A stretch of 59,890 bases of DNA. Source: Deltaproteobacteria bacterium (lineage in GTDB: Bacteria > Myxococcota_A > Polyangia > Polyangiales > Ga0077539). The notes under the pieces were generated by a model. It did no database searches and was not told the DNA's origin. It saw nothing but the letters and a program-made list of their open reading frames with translations. The stretch spans positions 1 through 59,890 of the forward strand of contig JADJAE010000070.1 of assembly GCA_016704445.1 (NCBI GenBank), in the 5' to 3' direction. The position numbers were made by a program, and so were the translations under genes. Positions 17,868 to 25,706 of the stretch are shown piece by piece; the stretch's first letter is position 1; every line of letters begins with the position of its first letter.

Positions 17868-18606
17868 ATGAGCGTAGACGACACGATCGCGGTGACGCTG
17901 GCCGGGGCCACGGAGCTGCTCCGGGCGCCGCGCGAGGTGGTGGGGGTGGACTTCACCGGGCTCGACCTGCGGCGCGCGCTGCCGAAGGACGCGGAGGGGT
18001 TTTTCGTCTTCCGCGGGTGCGTGTTTCGCGACGTGAGCGTGGAGGGCTGCGACCTGTCGGGTGCGACCTTCGACGGAGGGGTGTTCGACGAGGCGGACTT
18101 CAGCGAGGCCCGGCTGGAGGACACGGTGTGGTTGGGGGTCACGGCGGTGAAGTTCCAGGCGGTGAAGGCGGTGGCGACGAGGGCGCGCTTCGAGCGCTGC
18201 TCGCTCATCGGCGCGGACTTCTCCGGGGCGTCGCTCTCGAGGCGTCGTTCAAGAGCACGCGGCTCACGGGCGCGAGCTTCTCCAAGGCGAAGATGCGCGA
18301 CACGCGCTTCGCCGACTGCCACCTGGTGGCGGCCGACCTGCGCGGGGTGTCGCTTCACAAGCAGACGCTGCGTCACGTCGACCTGTCGGAGGCGAACCTT
18401 TCGGGGGCCGACCTGCGCGACGCCGTGCTGGAGGGATGCCGGCTGCGCGACGCGAGGATGGTCGACGCGCGCTTCGCCGGGGCCGACCTGCGGCGGTGCG
18501 ACCTGGGGTGCTCACGCCGCTGGCGTGCGGCGCCCTGCGCGGGGCGGTGATCTCCTCGGCGCAGGCGGCCGACCTGGTGCGAGGCCTCGGGCTGCAGGTG
18601 GTGTGA
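17868..18606 (+). CDS. pentapeptide-repeat protein, frameshifted
   Basis: About 245 aa. After a short N-terminus (MSVDDTIAVTLAGATELLRA) the protein is built of A(D/N)LxG-type pentapeptides: VEGCDLSGATFDGGVFDEAD, SLIGADFSGASL, DLSEANLSGADLRDAVLEGC. These form a right-handed four-sided beta helix. The frame moves near 18240 and again near 18510; the true end reads VLTPLACGALRGAVISSAQA and stops at 18606. The family includes DNA-mimic gyrase inhibitors and many proteins of unknown function; nothing here selects among them. Confidence 0.75.
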
Positions 18607-18730
18607 GGGGGTCTGTGGGGCGGGGCGACGGCCTCGCGGTCCATGTTGAGCCCGTTACATGTCCATCTTGACGGAGCGCGGCGGTCCGACCTTGCCCCGC
18701 GGCCGCGGCCGTTGCGATGCTCCATCGGCG

Positions 18731-19681
18731 ATGCTGACCTCCGGCTCTGGTGACGTGTTCGTGCCCCGCTTCGGGGCGTCGTGGCTGCTGCTGGTTCACC
18801 TGCTGGTCACGCTCCCGCTCGCGTCGATCGTCGATCGCTCGGAGGGAAGCGTCGCAGCGATCGGGGTGGTCGCCCTCGCGGTCGCGTCGTTCGCATTCTT
18901 CTCGCGCCGGGGCGTCGCGGTGGTGAGCGGCGGCTACGAGCGACGCACGCTCTTCGGGCGCGAGCGCTACAGCCTCGACGCGATTCGCTCGGTGCGGCGC
19001 TATCGGGTTCGCGGGCTCCGGGATCGTGGGCCGACGGGCTCCGCGGCCGCCGAGCTGGTCTTCACCGACGGGCGCTCGCTGCGGGTGAGCCATCACCCCT
19101 ACAGCGAGGTCTCGCGGCTGGCCGACCCGGCGGTCGCACGCCTGGCGGCCCGGGCCGAGGCCGCGATGGCGAGCGGCGAGACCGTGCTCCTCCCGCACGG
19201 GCGTTCGAGCCTGCGACCGGGGCTCGCGATGCTCCTCGCGGGGCTCGCCGGGTGCGTGCTGGCGATCGCCGTGCCCATCGCGCTACAGGCAGGCTCTGCG
19301 CCGTTTCCGGTCTTCCTCGCCGGGCTGGGGCTCACCTTCGCGGGGGCTCGAACGCTCCTCGACCGCTTCAAGGAGCGAGGCACGAAGAGCCTTGCGCTCT
19401 CGCGTCACGGGTTTCGCCTCGTCGACGAACGCGAGCCGGTCGGAACACCGGACACGTCCCACTTCCGCCAGGCACCTGGGGAGCGCCATGACTGGATCGC
19501 CTGGGAGGCCATCACCGCGGTCGACGCCGACGCCGACGCGCTGCGGGTCGGCCTCTCGGGCGCGTCGGGGTGGTTCACGCTCCCTCGCATCCACGGGTCG
19601 TTTGCGCTCGCCCAGCGGCTCTTCTTCGACCGCTACGCCCGCAGGGCGAGCGACCCGGCGGCCGACGACCTGACCCGCTGA
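18731..19681 (+). CDS. multi-pass membrane protein with PH-like domains
   Basis: 316 aa from ATG at 18731; an in-frame ATG at 18659 would add 24 residues of unhelpful sequence. Two membrane pairs are visible: WLLLVHLLVTLPLASIV plus AIGVVALAVASFAFF near the N-terminus, and LAMLLAGLAGCVLAIAVPIA plus VFLAGLGLTFAGA in the middle. Between and after them are soluble segments with the beta-strand rhythm of bacterial PH domains (YSLDAIRSVRRYRVRG and HDWIAWEAITAVDADADALR). No family is firmly assigned and the neighbours give no hint. Confidence 0.65.
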   Translation: MLTSGSGDVFVPRFGASWLLLVHLLVTLPLASIVDRSEGSVAAIGVVALAVASFAFFSRRGVAVVSGGYERRTLFGRERYSLDAIRSVRRYRVRGLRDRGPTGSAAAELVFTDGRSLRVSHHPYSEVSRLADPAVARLAARAEAAMASGETVLLPHGRSSLRPGLAMLLAGLAGCVLAIAVPIALQAGSAPFPVFLAGLGLTFAGARTLLDRFKERGTKSLALSRHGFRLVDEREPVGTPDTSHFRQAPGERHDWIAWEAITAVDADADALRVGLSGASGWFTLPRIHGSFALAQRLFFDRYARRASDPAADDLTR

Positions 19682-19720
19682 CGAGCGCGCTCGCCCTCGT
19701 CGCCCTCCTGCGGCGAGCTC

Positions 19721-20139
19721 CTACACGAAGGCGATCCACTGCGTCACGACCGCGGCGAAGGCCGCTCTCTGTGACTCGATGTCGGCGGGCTCGGCGAAGC
19801 GCACGATCGCCCGGTCCTTCCCGAGCCACCGAAGCAACCCGGTCGGGTCTGCGATGACAGGCGGGGCGCCGTATCTCGCCCTGGCGCCCAGGTGCAGGAT
19901 GACGCTGAAGCCAACCTTCTCCCGGAGGTGGAAGGTCGCGAAGTACTCGACCGTACGGAAGCTCGGCGCGTTCCACTTGATTCCTCGGCGATGGAGGGAT
20001 GGACGCCGAGGATGATCCTGCGGACGGCCTCCATCTCTGTCTTGAAGGGGTGATCCAGGGACACCATGAAGGCGTCGACGGCCTCTGTCGTGTCCGCAGC
20101 GGTTCTGCGAGGTGATGCGCTGGCCTTCCGTGGTGACAC
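19721..20139 (-). CDS. DUF1801 (YdhG-like) protein, one frameshift
   Basis: About 139 aa. It begins with a basic N-terminus, then VDAFMVSLDHPFKTEMEAVR, HPSIAEE. One base is missing near 19985; the next frame continues IKWNAPSFRTVEYFATFHLR and GLLRWLGKDRAIVRFAEPAD. The E-x-IKWNAPSF block is the hallmark of DUF1801. Family members have an iron-frataxin-like fold and no settled function. It starts 24 bases after the stop of the gene at 20164-20619, so the two may be co-transcribed. Confidence 0.8.
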
Positions 20140-20163
20140 TTGCCTTCTCCTGGGGCGCCGTTG

Positions 20164-20619
20164 TCAGACCGGTTCGTATGCCACATCGAAGCCCTCATCG
20201 TCGCGATAGCTGAAGCGCCCAGGAATGTGCGCTTCGATGAGACGGAAGGTCCATGATTGAGCGAGCGCTTCTCCCAACGCCCGGAAGACCGCGGGATCAC
20301 GATCTGCGGCCGCATCGTGATGAAGGAGATCGACATGAACACAGTCGAGAGGCATCTCTTCCTTCTCGGATGCGAACGTCCCCACCGGGCAAGCGCCCTC
20401 CATCCGGATCTCCGGGCTGAACAGTGCCGCGTATGCCAGCGCCAGCCCGAAGTCACCAAGACAAGCACGTAGATCGCCCAGGGTGGCCTGTTCAAGGCGG
20501 CCCGACACGGGAATACGCTCGCGATCCATCGTCGCGAATGCAGCTTCGATGACCTCATTGGGCATGTGATCGGTCTCCGGGTAACGCACCGTGTGGACCC
20601 GTCGCGCGCTCGACGTCAT
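20164..20619 (-). CDS. hypothetical protein
   Basis: 151 aa, intact, ATG start. It is soluble and mixed in composition (HTVRYPETDHMPNEVIEAAF, then VSGRLEQATLGDLRACLGDF), and ends RFSYRDDEGFDVAYEPV. No motif or family is recognised. It lies directly upstream of the DUF1801 gene on the same strand. Confidence 0.55.
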   Translation of the reverse strand: MTSSARRVHTVRYPETDHMPNEVIEAAFATMDRERIPVSGRLEQATLGDLRACLGDFGLALAYAALFSPEIRMEGACPVGTFASEKEEMPLDCVHVDLLHHDAAADRDPAVFRALGEALAQSWTFRLIEAHIPGRFSYRDDEGFDVAYEPV

Positions 20620-20708
20620 GGGGTCGAAGGGCCCTTCGCGGCGAGGCCGAGGCGCGCGGCCACGGCGGGAGCGTGTCCCACGGAGACGCCCCCGCCGACC
20701 GCGGAGGC

Positions 20709-21422
20709 TCAGAACCACTCGTAGCCGAGGTGCAGGTCGAGGAACTGGAACACCCCCGACCCGATGAAGCTGGTGTGGCTGCTCACGCCGATGCGGAAGC
20801 CGTAGCGCCGGGTGTCCTGGCCGGAGGAGGCGGCGACGAGGGTGAGGTTGAGGCGCGCCTGGATGCCGAAGTAGGCCCCGACGCCGCCGACGCAGTTCAG
20901 GCGCGCGGAGCCCGAACAGATCTCGCCCGCGGCGTAGTCGACGGACGGGCCGATGGCGGCGCTGAACAGGTCGGAGAAGTGCCACTCGCCCATGAGTCCG
21001 CTGCCGTAGACGACCGTGGCGCCGCTGGTCTCGACGCCGCCGAGGGTGCCGGCCGCGAAGCCGATGGGGAGCGTGCCCTGGTAGTAGATCGCGAGCTGGT
21101 CGTTGAGCTGTCCGCCGAGCCTGAACGAGCCGACGATGGAAGCGCCGCGCAGGCCGCCCGCGAACATATACCCGGCGCCCAGGTCGAAGCCGTAGCGCAG
21201 GCGCCCCATGCGCACGGGCCTTTGCTGGACGTACTGGGGCTGCTGCTGGACGTACTGGGGCTGCTGCTGGACGTACGTGGGCTGCTGCTGGACGTACGTG
21301 GGCTGGGCCTGCACGCCCACCTGCACGCCGCCGTAGAACTGAGCGCTGGCGTCGTCGGCGTGCAGGGCGAGCGCGCTCGCGGCGGCGCAGGCGAGAACAA
21401 GGGAGCTGGTGCGGTTTTTCAT
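20709..21422 (-). CDS. outer-membrane beta-barrel protein with YVQQQP repeats
   Basis: 237 aa, intact. The signal peptide (SLVLACAAASALALHADDAS) is followed by QFYGGVQVGVQ and four or five tandem Y-V-Q-Q-Q-P units (residues about 43-69). The rest alternates in barrel fashion with Gly/aromatic strands (YGFDLGAGYMFAGGLRGASI, LAIYYQGTLPIGFA, RYGFRIGVSSHTSF) and ends in a terminal Phe (LHLGYEWF), as expected for BAM-dependent insertion. An 8- to 10-stranded barrel of unknown function; such proteins are common in myxobacterial outer membranes. Confidence 0.75.
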   Translation of the reverse strand: MKNRTSSLVLACAAASALALHADDASAQFYGGVQVGVQAQPTYVQQQPTYVQQQPQYVQQQPQYVQQRPVRMGRLRYGFDLGAGYMFAGGLRGASIVGSFRLGGQLNDQLAIYYQGTLPIGFAAGTLGGVETSGATVVYGSGLMGEWHFSDLFSAAIGPSVDYAAGEICSGSARLNCVGGVGAYFGIQARLNLTLVAASSGQDTRRYGFRIGVSSHTSFIGSGVFQFLDLHLGYEWF

Positions 21423-21584
21423 CGGGGTTGAGTCCTCCTGAAGAGCAGTTTCGCAGGGGAGGGCCGACCGATGCCTGGACGACGCCCATGGATCCCGCGC
21501 GGACCAATGGTACGCGCAAGTCGGCGGAGATCTTCGGAGGAAACCTGCCGCCGCCGTTGCTCTGCCGTCGCCGTGCCCATCGAC

Positions 21585-22176
21585 ATGACGAGCCAGAGAG
21601 GGGTTACGTGTTCACGGTGCGGGGCGAGCACCCCGCTGCCCGACGACCTTCGCACTCCGACCACGCGGGGGTGGCCGCCGTCTCGGCCGACGCGCTGCTC
21701 GGGCACGTGAAGGCCGCCGTGGCGCTGCCGGGCCGGTGGAGGTTCCGCTCGACCTCTACCAGAACCAGTTCACCTGTCCGGGCTGCCACGCCGTGCAACA
21801 GGTCAACGCCTACGTCTCCGACAAGGAGCGCCTCGAGCTCGACATGGCCCGCCAGGTGGCCGGCAACGAGGCCTGGCGACGCCTGCTCGCCGACGGGGTC
21901 GCGTGCGGTCGCTGCGGCGGCGTCAACGCCGTGCCCGACGACGGGAGCGTCCAGCTCGCCTGCTCGTTCTGCGGCGCGGCGGTGCTGCTCTCGGACCACG
22001 TCGACGCGGGAGCCGTCGCCCGGCATCGGCTCAAGCACGGGGTCTTCGCGATGCGCGACGAGGCCCTGCGCGCGAACGCCGCGCACGCCCGGAAGGTCAA
22101 CACGGTGGTGGCCGTCGTGGTGGCGCTGGTCGTCGCGGGCCTCGTCGTCGCCAACCTCGTCGCCACGCGGCACTGA
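21585..22176 (+). CDS. zinc-ribbon protein with C-terminal TM, frameshifted
   Basis: About 197 aa starting MTSQRGVTCSRCGASTPLPD. Three CxxC pairs can be seen: TCSRCG, FTCPGCHAVQQVNAY and VACGRCGGVNAVPDDG with LACSFCGAAVLL. Each is typical of a zinc ribbon or rubredoxin knuckle. One hydrophobic segment near the end (VVAVVVALVVAGLVVANLVA) anchors it to the membrane. The frame changes near 21660 and 21740. Function unknown. Confidence 0.65.
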
Positions 22177-22196
22177 ACCCTCGACGCCCCGGCGCG

Positions 22197-23450
22197 CTAC
22201 CGGATGAATCCCCGGTGCCAGGGCGCGGGGGGCTGCGGGGTCCACGAGAGCTCGACGCAGGGGCCGTCGACGCGGAGCTGGTCGGGCGGGCCGAGGCGCG
22301 CCGGAGTCTCGGCGGTGGGTATGCCGTCGCGGGTGATCGTAGCGCCGCCGTCGGGCCGAGGGAGCGCGAGGACGAAGGCGCCGTCGGTCGAGCAGCCTAC
22401 CCCCACGGGCGCGCCGGGGTGCAGCGCGGCGCGGTCGAGGCTGGCCAGCAGGTCGAGGGCCTCGCTCGCGCCCGTCGCGGGGTCCCAGAGGAAGGCGTGC
22501 GCGGCGCGGGCCGAGGCCACCCAGGCGACGAAGCGCCCGTCGTCGAGGTCGAGGCCGTTGGCAGAGGCGCCCGGCGCGAGGAGCAGGTCGGTGTCGTCGG
22601 GGCGCCAGGTGATCACCCGCCCGTCGCGGTGCACCCGCCTCCGCGCGAAGGGCATGGCGCGGTAGGGCGGCGGGCCGGTGGCGACGCCGAGGTAGCCCGC
22701 GAGCGTGTCGGGCGAGCGCCAGCCCAGGGTCCACCCCTCCAGCGGCGCGGCCCAGCGGGCGAGGGTGTCCTCGGGGGCCTGGAGGTCGAAGGTGAAGGCG
22801 TGGGACCAGGAGGCCTCGTCGAGGTCGCCGACCGACCACCGCCGCGGCTGCCGGGCGGGGGTCTCGAAGGACAGCGCGACGCGGTCGCCGTCGGGCGAGA
22901 GGACCCCCCAGGGGACGAGCTCCTCCGCGCTGGTCGGGAGCCGCGCGAGCTCGTCGACGAAGGTCGAGAGCGCCGCGGCGAAGCGCTCGCCATCGACGGC
23001 CGCGACGCGCCGCCCGGAGCGCAGGTCGACCGCATGGCAGAGGGTGGCCCCCGAGGCGCAGCGCACGCGGCCGTCGTCGCCCACCCGCAGCACCGCCTCG
23101 CCCCAGAGGAGCAGCGTCTCCGGGGTGTGGCCGGCGAGGGCCCACGCGCCGGGGAGCGGAAGCTCCGCGACGCAGCCGCCGTCGGGGAGCGCGAAGGCGC
23201 GCAGCGTGCCGGAGGGGTCGAGCGCGACGAGGGTGTCCTCGTCGGTCATCGCCTCGCACCGGCCGCCCGAGGGCAGCGGGATCCAGGTCACGACGCGGGC
23301 CTCGTCGAGGTCGATCACCCACGCGCCGTCGTCGACGGCGAGCGCGCAGCGCCGCCCCGCGGGCGAGCGGGTCACCCGGTCGGTGGGCGCGAACTGGCGC
23401 ACCAGCGTGATCGCGCCCTCGCGGGTGACGGTGGGCTCGACGCGGACCAT
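22197..23450 (-). CDS. WD40-like beta-propeller protein
   Basis: 417 aa, intact, from ATG at 23450 (the frame is open to 23531 but the extra N-terminus is not protein-like). It shows successive blade-like strands such as RCALAVDDGAWVIDLDEARV, DTLVALDPSGTLRAFALPDG and GVLSPDGDRVALSFE. It lacks a signal peptide, membrane segment and any recognised catalytic motif. It probably forms a six- or seven-bladed propeller for protein binding. Confidence 0.6.
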   Translation of the reverse strand: MVRVEPTVTREGAITLVRQFAPTDRVTRSPAGRRCALAVDDGAWVIDLDEARVVTWIPLPSGGRCEAMTDEDTLVALDPSGTLRAFALPDGGCVAELPLPGAWALAGHTPETLLLWGEAVLRVGDDGRVRCASGATLCHAVDLRSGRRVAAVDGERFAAALSTFVDELARLPTSAEELVPWGVLSPDGDRVALSFETPARQPRRWSVGDLDEASWSHAFTFDLQAPEDTLARWAAPLEGWTLGWRSPDTLAGYLGVATGPPPYRAMPFARRRVHRDGRVITWRPDDTDLLLAPGASANGLDLDDGRFVAWVASARAAHAFLWDPATGASEALDLLASLDRAALHPGAPVGVGCSTDGAFVLALPRPDGGATITRDGIPTAETPARLGPPDQLRVDGPCVELSWTPQPPAPWHRGFIR

Positions 23451-23553
23451 GTGCAGGAGGCTACACTCCCCGCTGCGCCGCGGCGCGATCCGCCCGTGTC
23501 GCCTCCCTGCGCCGGGCGACCCCGACGTCATCGAGGACCCGAACCCCTCCCTC

Positions 23554-24022
23554 AGGGCTGATGGTTGACCTCATCTTGGGGAGCGACCGCGACGCCAGCC
23601 CAATGCGCCTCACCGTCGCGAAGCGACGGGGCTACCGCGACGCCAGCTCAATGCGTCCTAGTACCTTTCCACAGGGGATCTGAAGGGTTGAGACGGTCGC
23701 GCTCCGTGCGCGGTGAGAGAAGAACCGCAAGGGCGCAACGGTCGCAAGGGCTCGAAGGCATGGGCCGTGGGACGCTCGCGTTCTTCGCCGCGTCGCCCCT
23801 TCAGGGCCCGACGATCTCCTCCTCCTTTGCGGCCCTTTGCGCCCTTGCGGTTCTTCTCTCGCCGCGCACGGAGTCCTCGGCCACCCAACCCTTCAAGTCC
23901 CATGTGGAAAGGTACTAGGACGCATTGAGCTGGCGTCGCGGTAGCCCCGTCGCTTCGCGACGGTGAGGCGCATTGGGCTGGCGTCGCGGTCGCTCCCCAA
24001 GATGAGGTCAACCATCAGCCCT
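23554..24022. repeat. 469-bp element with perfect 120-bp inverted termini
   Basis: The non-coding stretch 23451-24081 is dominated by this element. 23554-23673 is the exact reverse complement of 23903-24022. The inner parts (about 23680-23755 and 23830-23890) also pair imperfectly, around GAGAGAAGAACCGCAAGGGC. Each arm carries two direct copies of ACCGCGACGCCAGC(C/T)CAATG and a small internal hairpin CCGTCGC-GAA-GCGACGG. The two apparent ORFs here are mirror images of each other and are not genes. No target duplication is evident. It could be a MITE-like or structured-RNA element. Confidence 0.85.
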
Positions 24023-24081
24023 CAGGGGCGTCGCCTCCCTGCGCCTTGCTGCGCCCCGCGGGGCTCCCGATACTCCCTTCG

Positions 24082-24723
24082 ATGCCCCCGCACCGCCTCA
24101 CCGCCGCCACCATCGGGTCCGAGGCCGCGCTCCGCGAGCTCCTCGGCGAACCCACCGCGCTCGTGCGGGCCAAGCTCTCCGATCGGCTGAACGCCTTCAC
24201 CCGGCCCTTCATCGAGCGCTCCCCCTTCCTCTGCCTCGCGACCGCCGACGCCGACGGTCGCTGCGACGTGAGCCCCCGCGGCGACCCCCGGGGCTTCGTC
24301 CGCATCCTCGACGACGTCACGCTGCTGGTGCCCGAGCGGCCCGGCAACCGCCTCGCCGACTCCCTCCGCAACATCCTCCAGAACCCCTACGTGGGCCTGC
24401 TCTTCGTGATCCCCGGGGTGAGCGACACCTTCCGCGTCAACGGCCGCGCGACGCTCACCACCGACGCCGGGCTCCTCGCGCCGTGCGCCGTCGAGGGGAA
24501 GGTCCCGCGGCTCGGCATCCTGGTCGACATCGAGGCCGCCTACACGCAGTGCTCCAAGGCCTTCCTCCGCTCGCAGCTCTGGGACCCGACCGGGTACATC
24601 GACCGCGCCGAGCTTCCGAGCAACGGCCAGATCCTCCGCGCGCTGCAGGGCGACCAGGTCGACGCCGCGACCTACGACGCCGAGCGGGCCGAGCGGTACG
24701 CGCGGCGCGAGGGCTTCTACTGA
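24082..24723 (+). CDS. PPOX-class FMN-binding protein (pyridoxamine 5'-phosphate oxidase fold)
   Basis: 213 aa, intact, from ATG at 24082. The split-barrel signature is clear: FIERSPFLCLATADADGRCD then VSPRGDPRGFVRILDDVTLL, PERPGNRLADSLRNILQNPY and GLLFVIPGVSDTFRVNGRA. The C-terminus has AYTQCSKAFLRSQLWDPTGY. This pattern is that of the MSMEG_1061-like PPOX subfamily. These bind FMN or F420 and reduce unknown substrates. It stands alone, between the inverted-repeat element and a tandem repeat. Confidence 0.85.
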   Translation: MPPHRLTAATIGSEAALRELLGEPTALVRAKLSDRLNAFTRPFIERSPFLCLATADADGRCDVSPRGDPRGFVRILDDVTLLVPERPGNRLADSLRNILQNPYVGLLFVIPGVSDTFRVNGRATLTTDAGLLAPCAVEGKVPRLGILVDIEAAYTQCSKAFLRSQLWDPTGYIDRAELPSNGQILRALQGDQVDAATYDAERAERYARREGFY

Positions 24724-24727
24724 CGGC

Positions 24728-24832
24728 GCGCACGGCCGTCCGGGTCGTGCGCACGGCCGTCCGGGTCGTGCGCACGGCCGTCCGGGTCGTGCGCACGGCC
24801 GTCCGGGTCGTGCGCACGGGCGTCGGGCTCGC
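24728..24832. repeat. 21-bp tandem repeat, four perfect copies plus a degenerate fifth
   Basis: Unit GCGCACGGCCGTCCGGGTCGT. An open frame through it (T-A-V-R-V-V-R repeats) runs on to 25007, ending VVVEGTPAAARRLG. No convincing start lies outside the repeats, so I do not call it a gene, though the 60 non-repetitive residues could be a real C-terminus. Confidence 0.85.
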
Positions 24833-25016
24833 GCGGGTCACGCTGGGTACGGAGCGCTGGGCGCCGGTGGATCTATCGGGGATCGGCGCCGCCCTCGACC
24901 GCGTGGAGGCGATCTGGAAGATGGACGTGCAGCCCTTCCTGCTGGTGGCGTCGGAGCCCGTCGTGGTCGTGGAGGGCACGCCAGCGGCGGCGCGCCGGTT
25001 GGGCTAACGTGCGGGC

Positions 25017-25616
25017 ATGTCTGGCGACGATGCTCGCACCCTCGACCCGGACTTTCCCAACCTCGCGCCCGAGGTGGTGGCGGGCTACCGCAACGCCCCG
25101 GAGCACCTCGTGGCGGAGATCATCGACGGGGAGCTGTCGCTCATGCCACGGCCGCGACTGCGGCACGCTCGCGGGGCGACCCGCCTGGTCGGGAAGCTCG
25201 TCGGCTTCGACGACCCGGGCGAGGGTGACCCGGGCGGGTGGATCATCCTCGTCGAGCCGGAGCTTCACCTCGGGCCGCGGCCTGACGTCGTAGTGCCCGA
25301 CCTTGCCGGGTGGCGGCGCGAGAGGGCGCCCGCGGGCTTCATGGACGACGCCGCGGCGACCCTCGCGCCGGACTGGTGCTGCGAGGTGCTCTCCCCCTCG
25401 ACCGAGGAGGTCGACCGCGGCCGCAAGCTGGACGTCTACCGCCGCGAGGGCGTCGCGCACGTCTGGCTGGTGTCCCCGACGCTGCGCAGCGTCGAGGTGC
25501 TGCGCCGCCACGACCTGGGGTGGCTGCTGGTGGCGACCTTCCGCGGCGACGCCGTGGTGCGCGCGGAGCCCTTCGACGCGGTGGAGCTCGGCCTCGCGGG
25601 ACTCTGGGCGCCGTAG
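25017..25616 (+). CDS. Uma2-family endonuclease-fold protein
   Basis: 199 aa, intact. The Uma2 (PD-(D/E)xK fold) arrangement is visible: EIIDGELSLMPRPRLRHARG at the start, then GWIILVEPELHLGPRPDVVV with the conserved E..L....PD.VV, PDWCCEVLSPSTEEVDRGRK with the E-x-L-S-P-S-T core, and KLDVYRREGVAHVWLVSP. Catalytic D, E and K positions are all present. These proteins are abundant in cyanobacteria and myxobacteria, often in many copies, and have no settled substrate. Confidence 0.85.
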   Translation: MSGDDARTLDPDFPNLAPEVVAGYRNAPEHLVAEIIDGELSLMPRPRLRHARGATRLVGKLVGFDDPGEGDPGGWIILVEPELHLGPRPDVVVPDLAGWRRERAPAGFMDDAAATLAPDWCCEVLSPSTEEVDRGRKLDVYRREGVAHVWLVSPTLRSVEVLRRHDLGWLLVATFRGDAVVRAEPFDAVELGLAGLWAP

Positions 25617-25706
25617 CGACCGCAGGGCCACGAAGAGCCGCTGAACCTCGCCGCCGTCCCATAAGCGCCTATGCCCCCCCCCCCGGGGTTTCACGCGGGC
25701 CTGTCG

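Noticed and set aside
23565..24011. Two ORFs on opposite strands with the same N-terminus
   Set aside because: They are mirror images produced by the perfect 120-bp inverted repeat; neither has a ribosome site or recognisable protein.
24728..24832. Possible CRISPR array
   Set aside because: The 21-bp units are directly adjacent with no spacers and no cas genes nearby; it is a simple tandem repeat.
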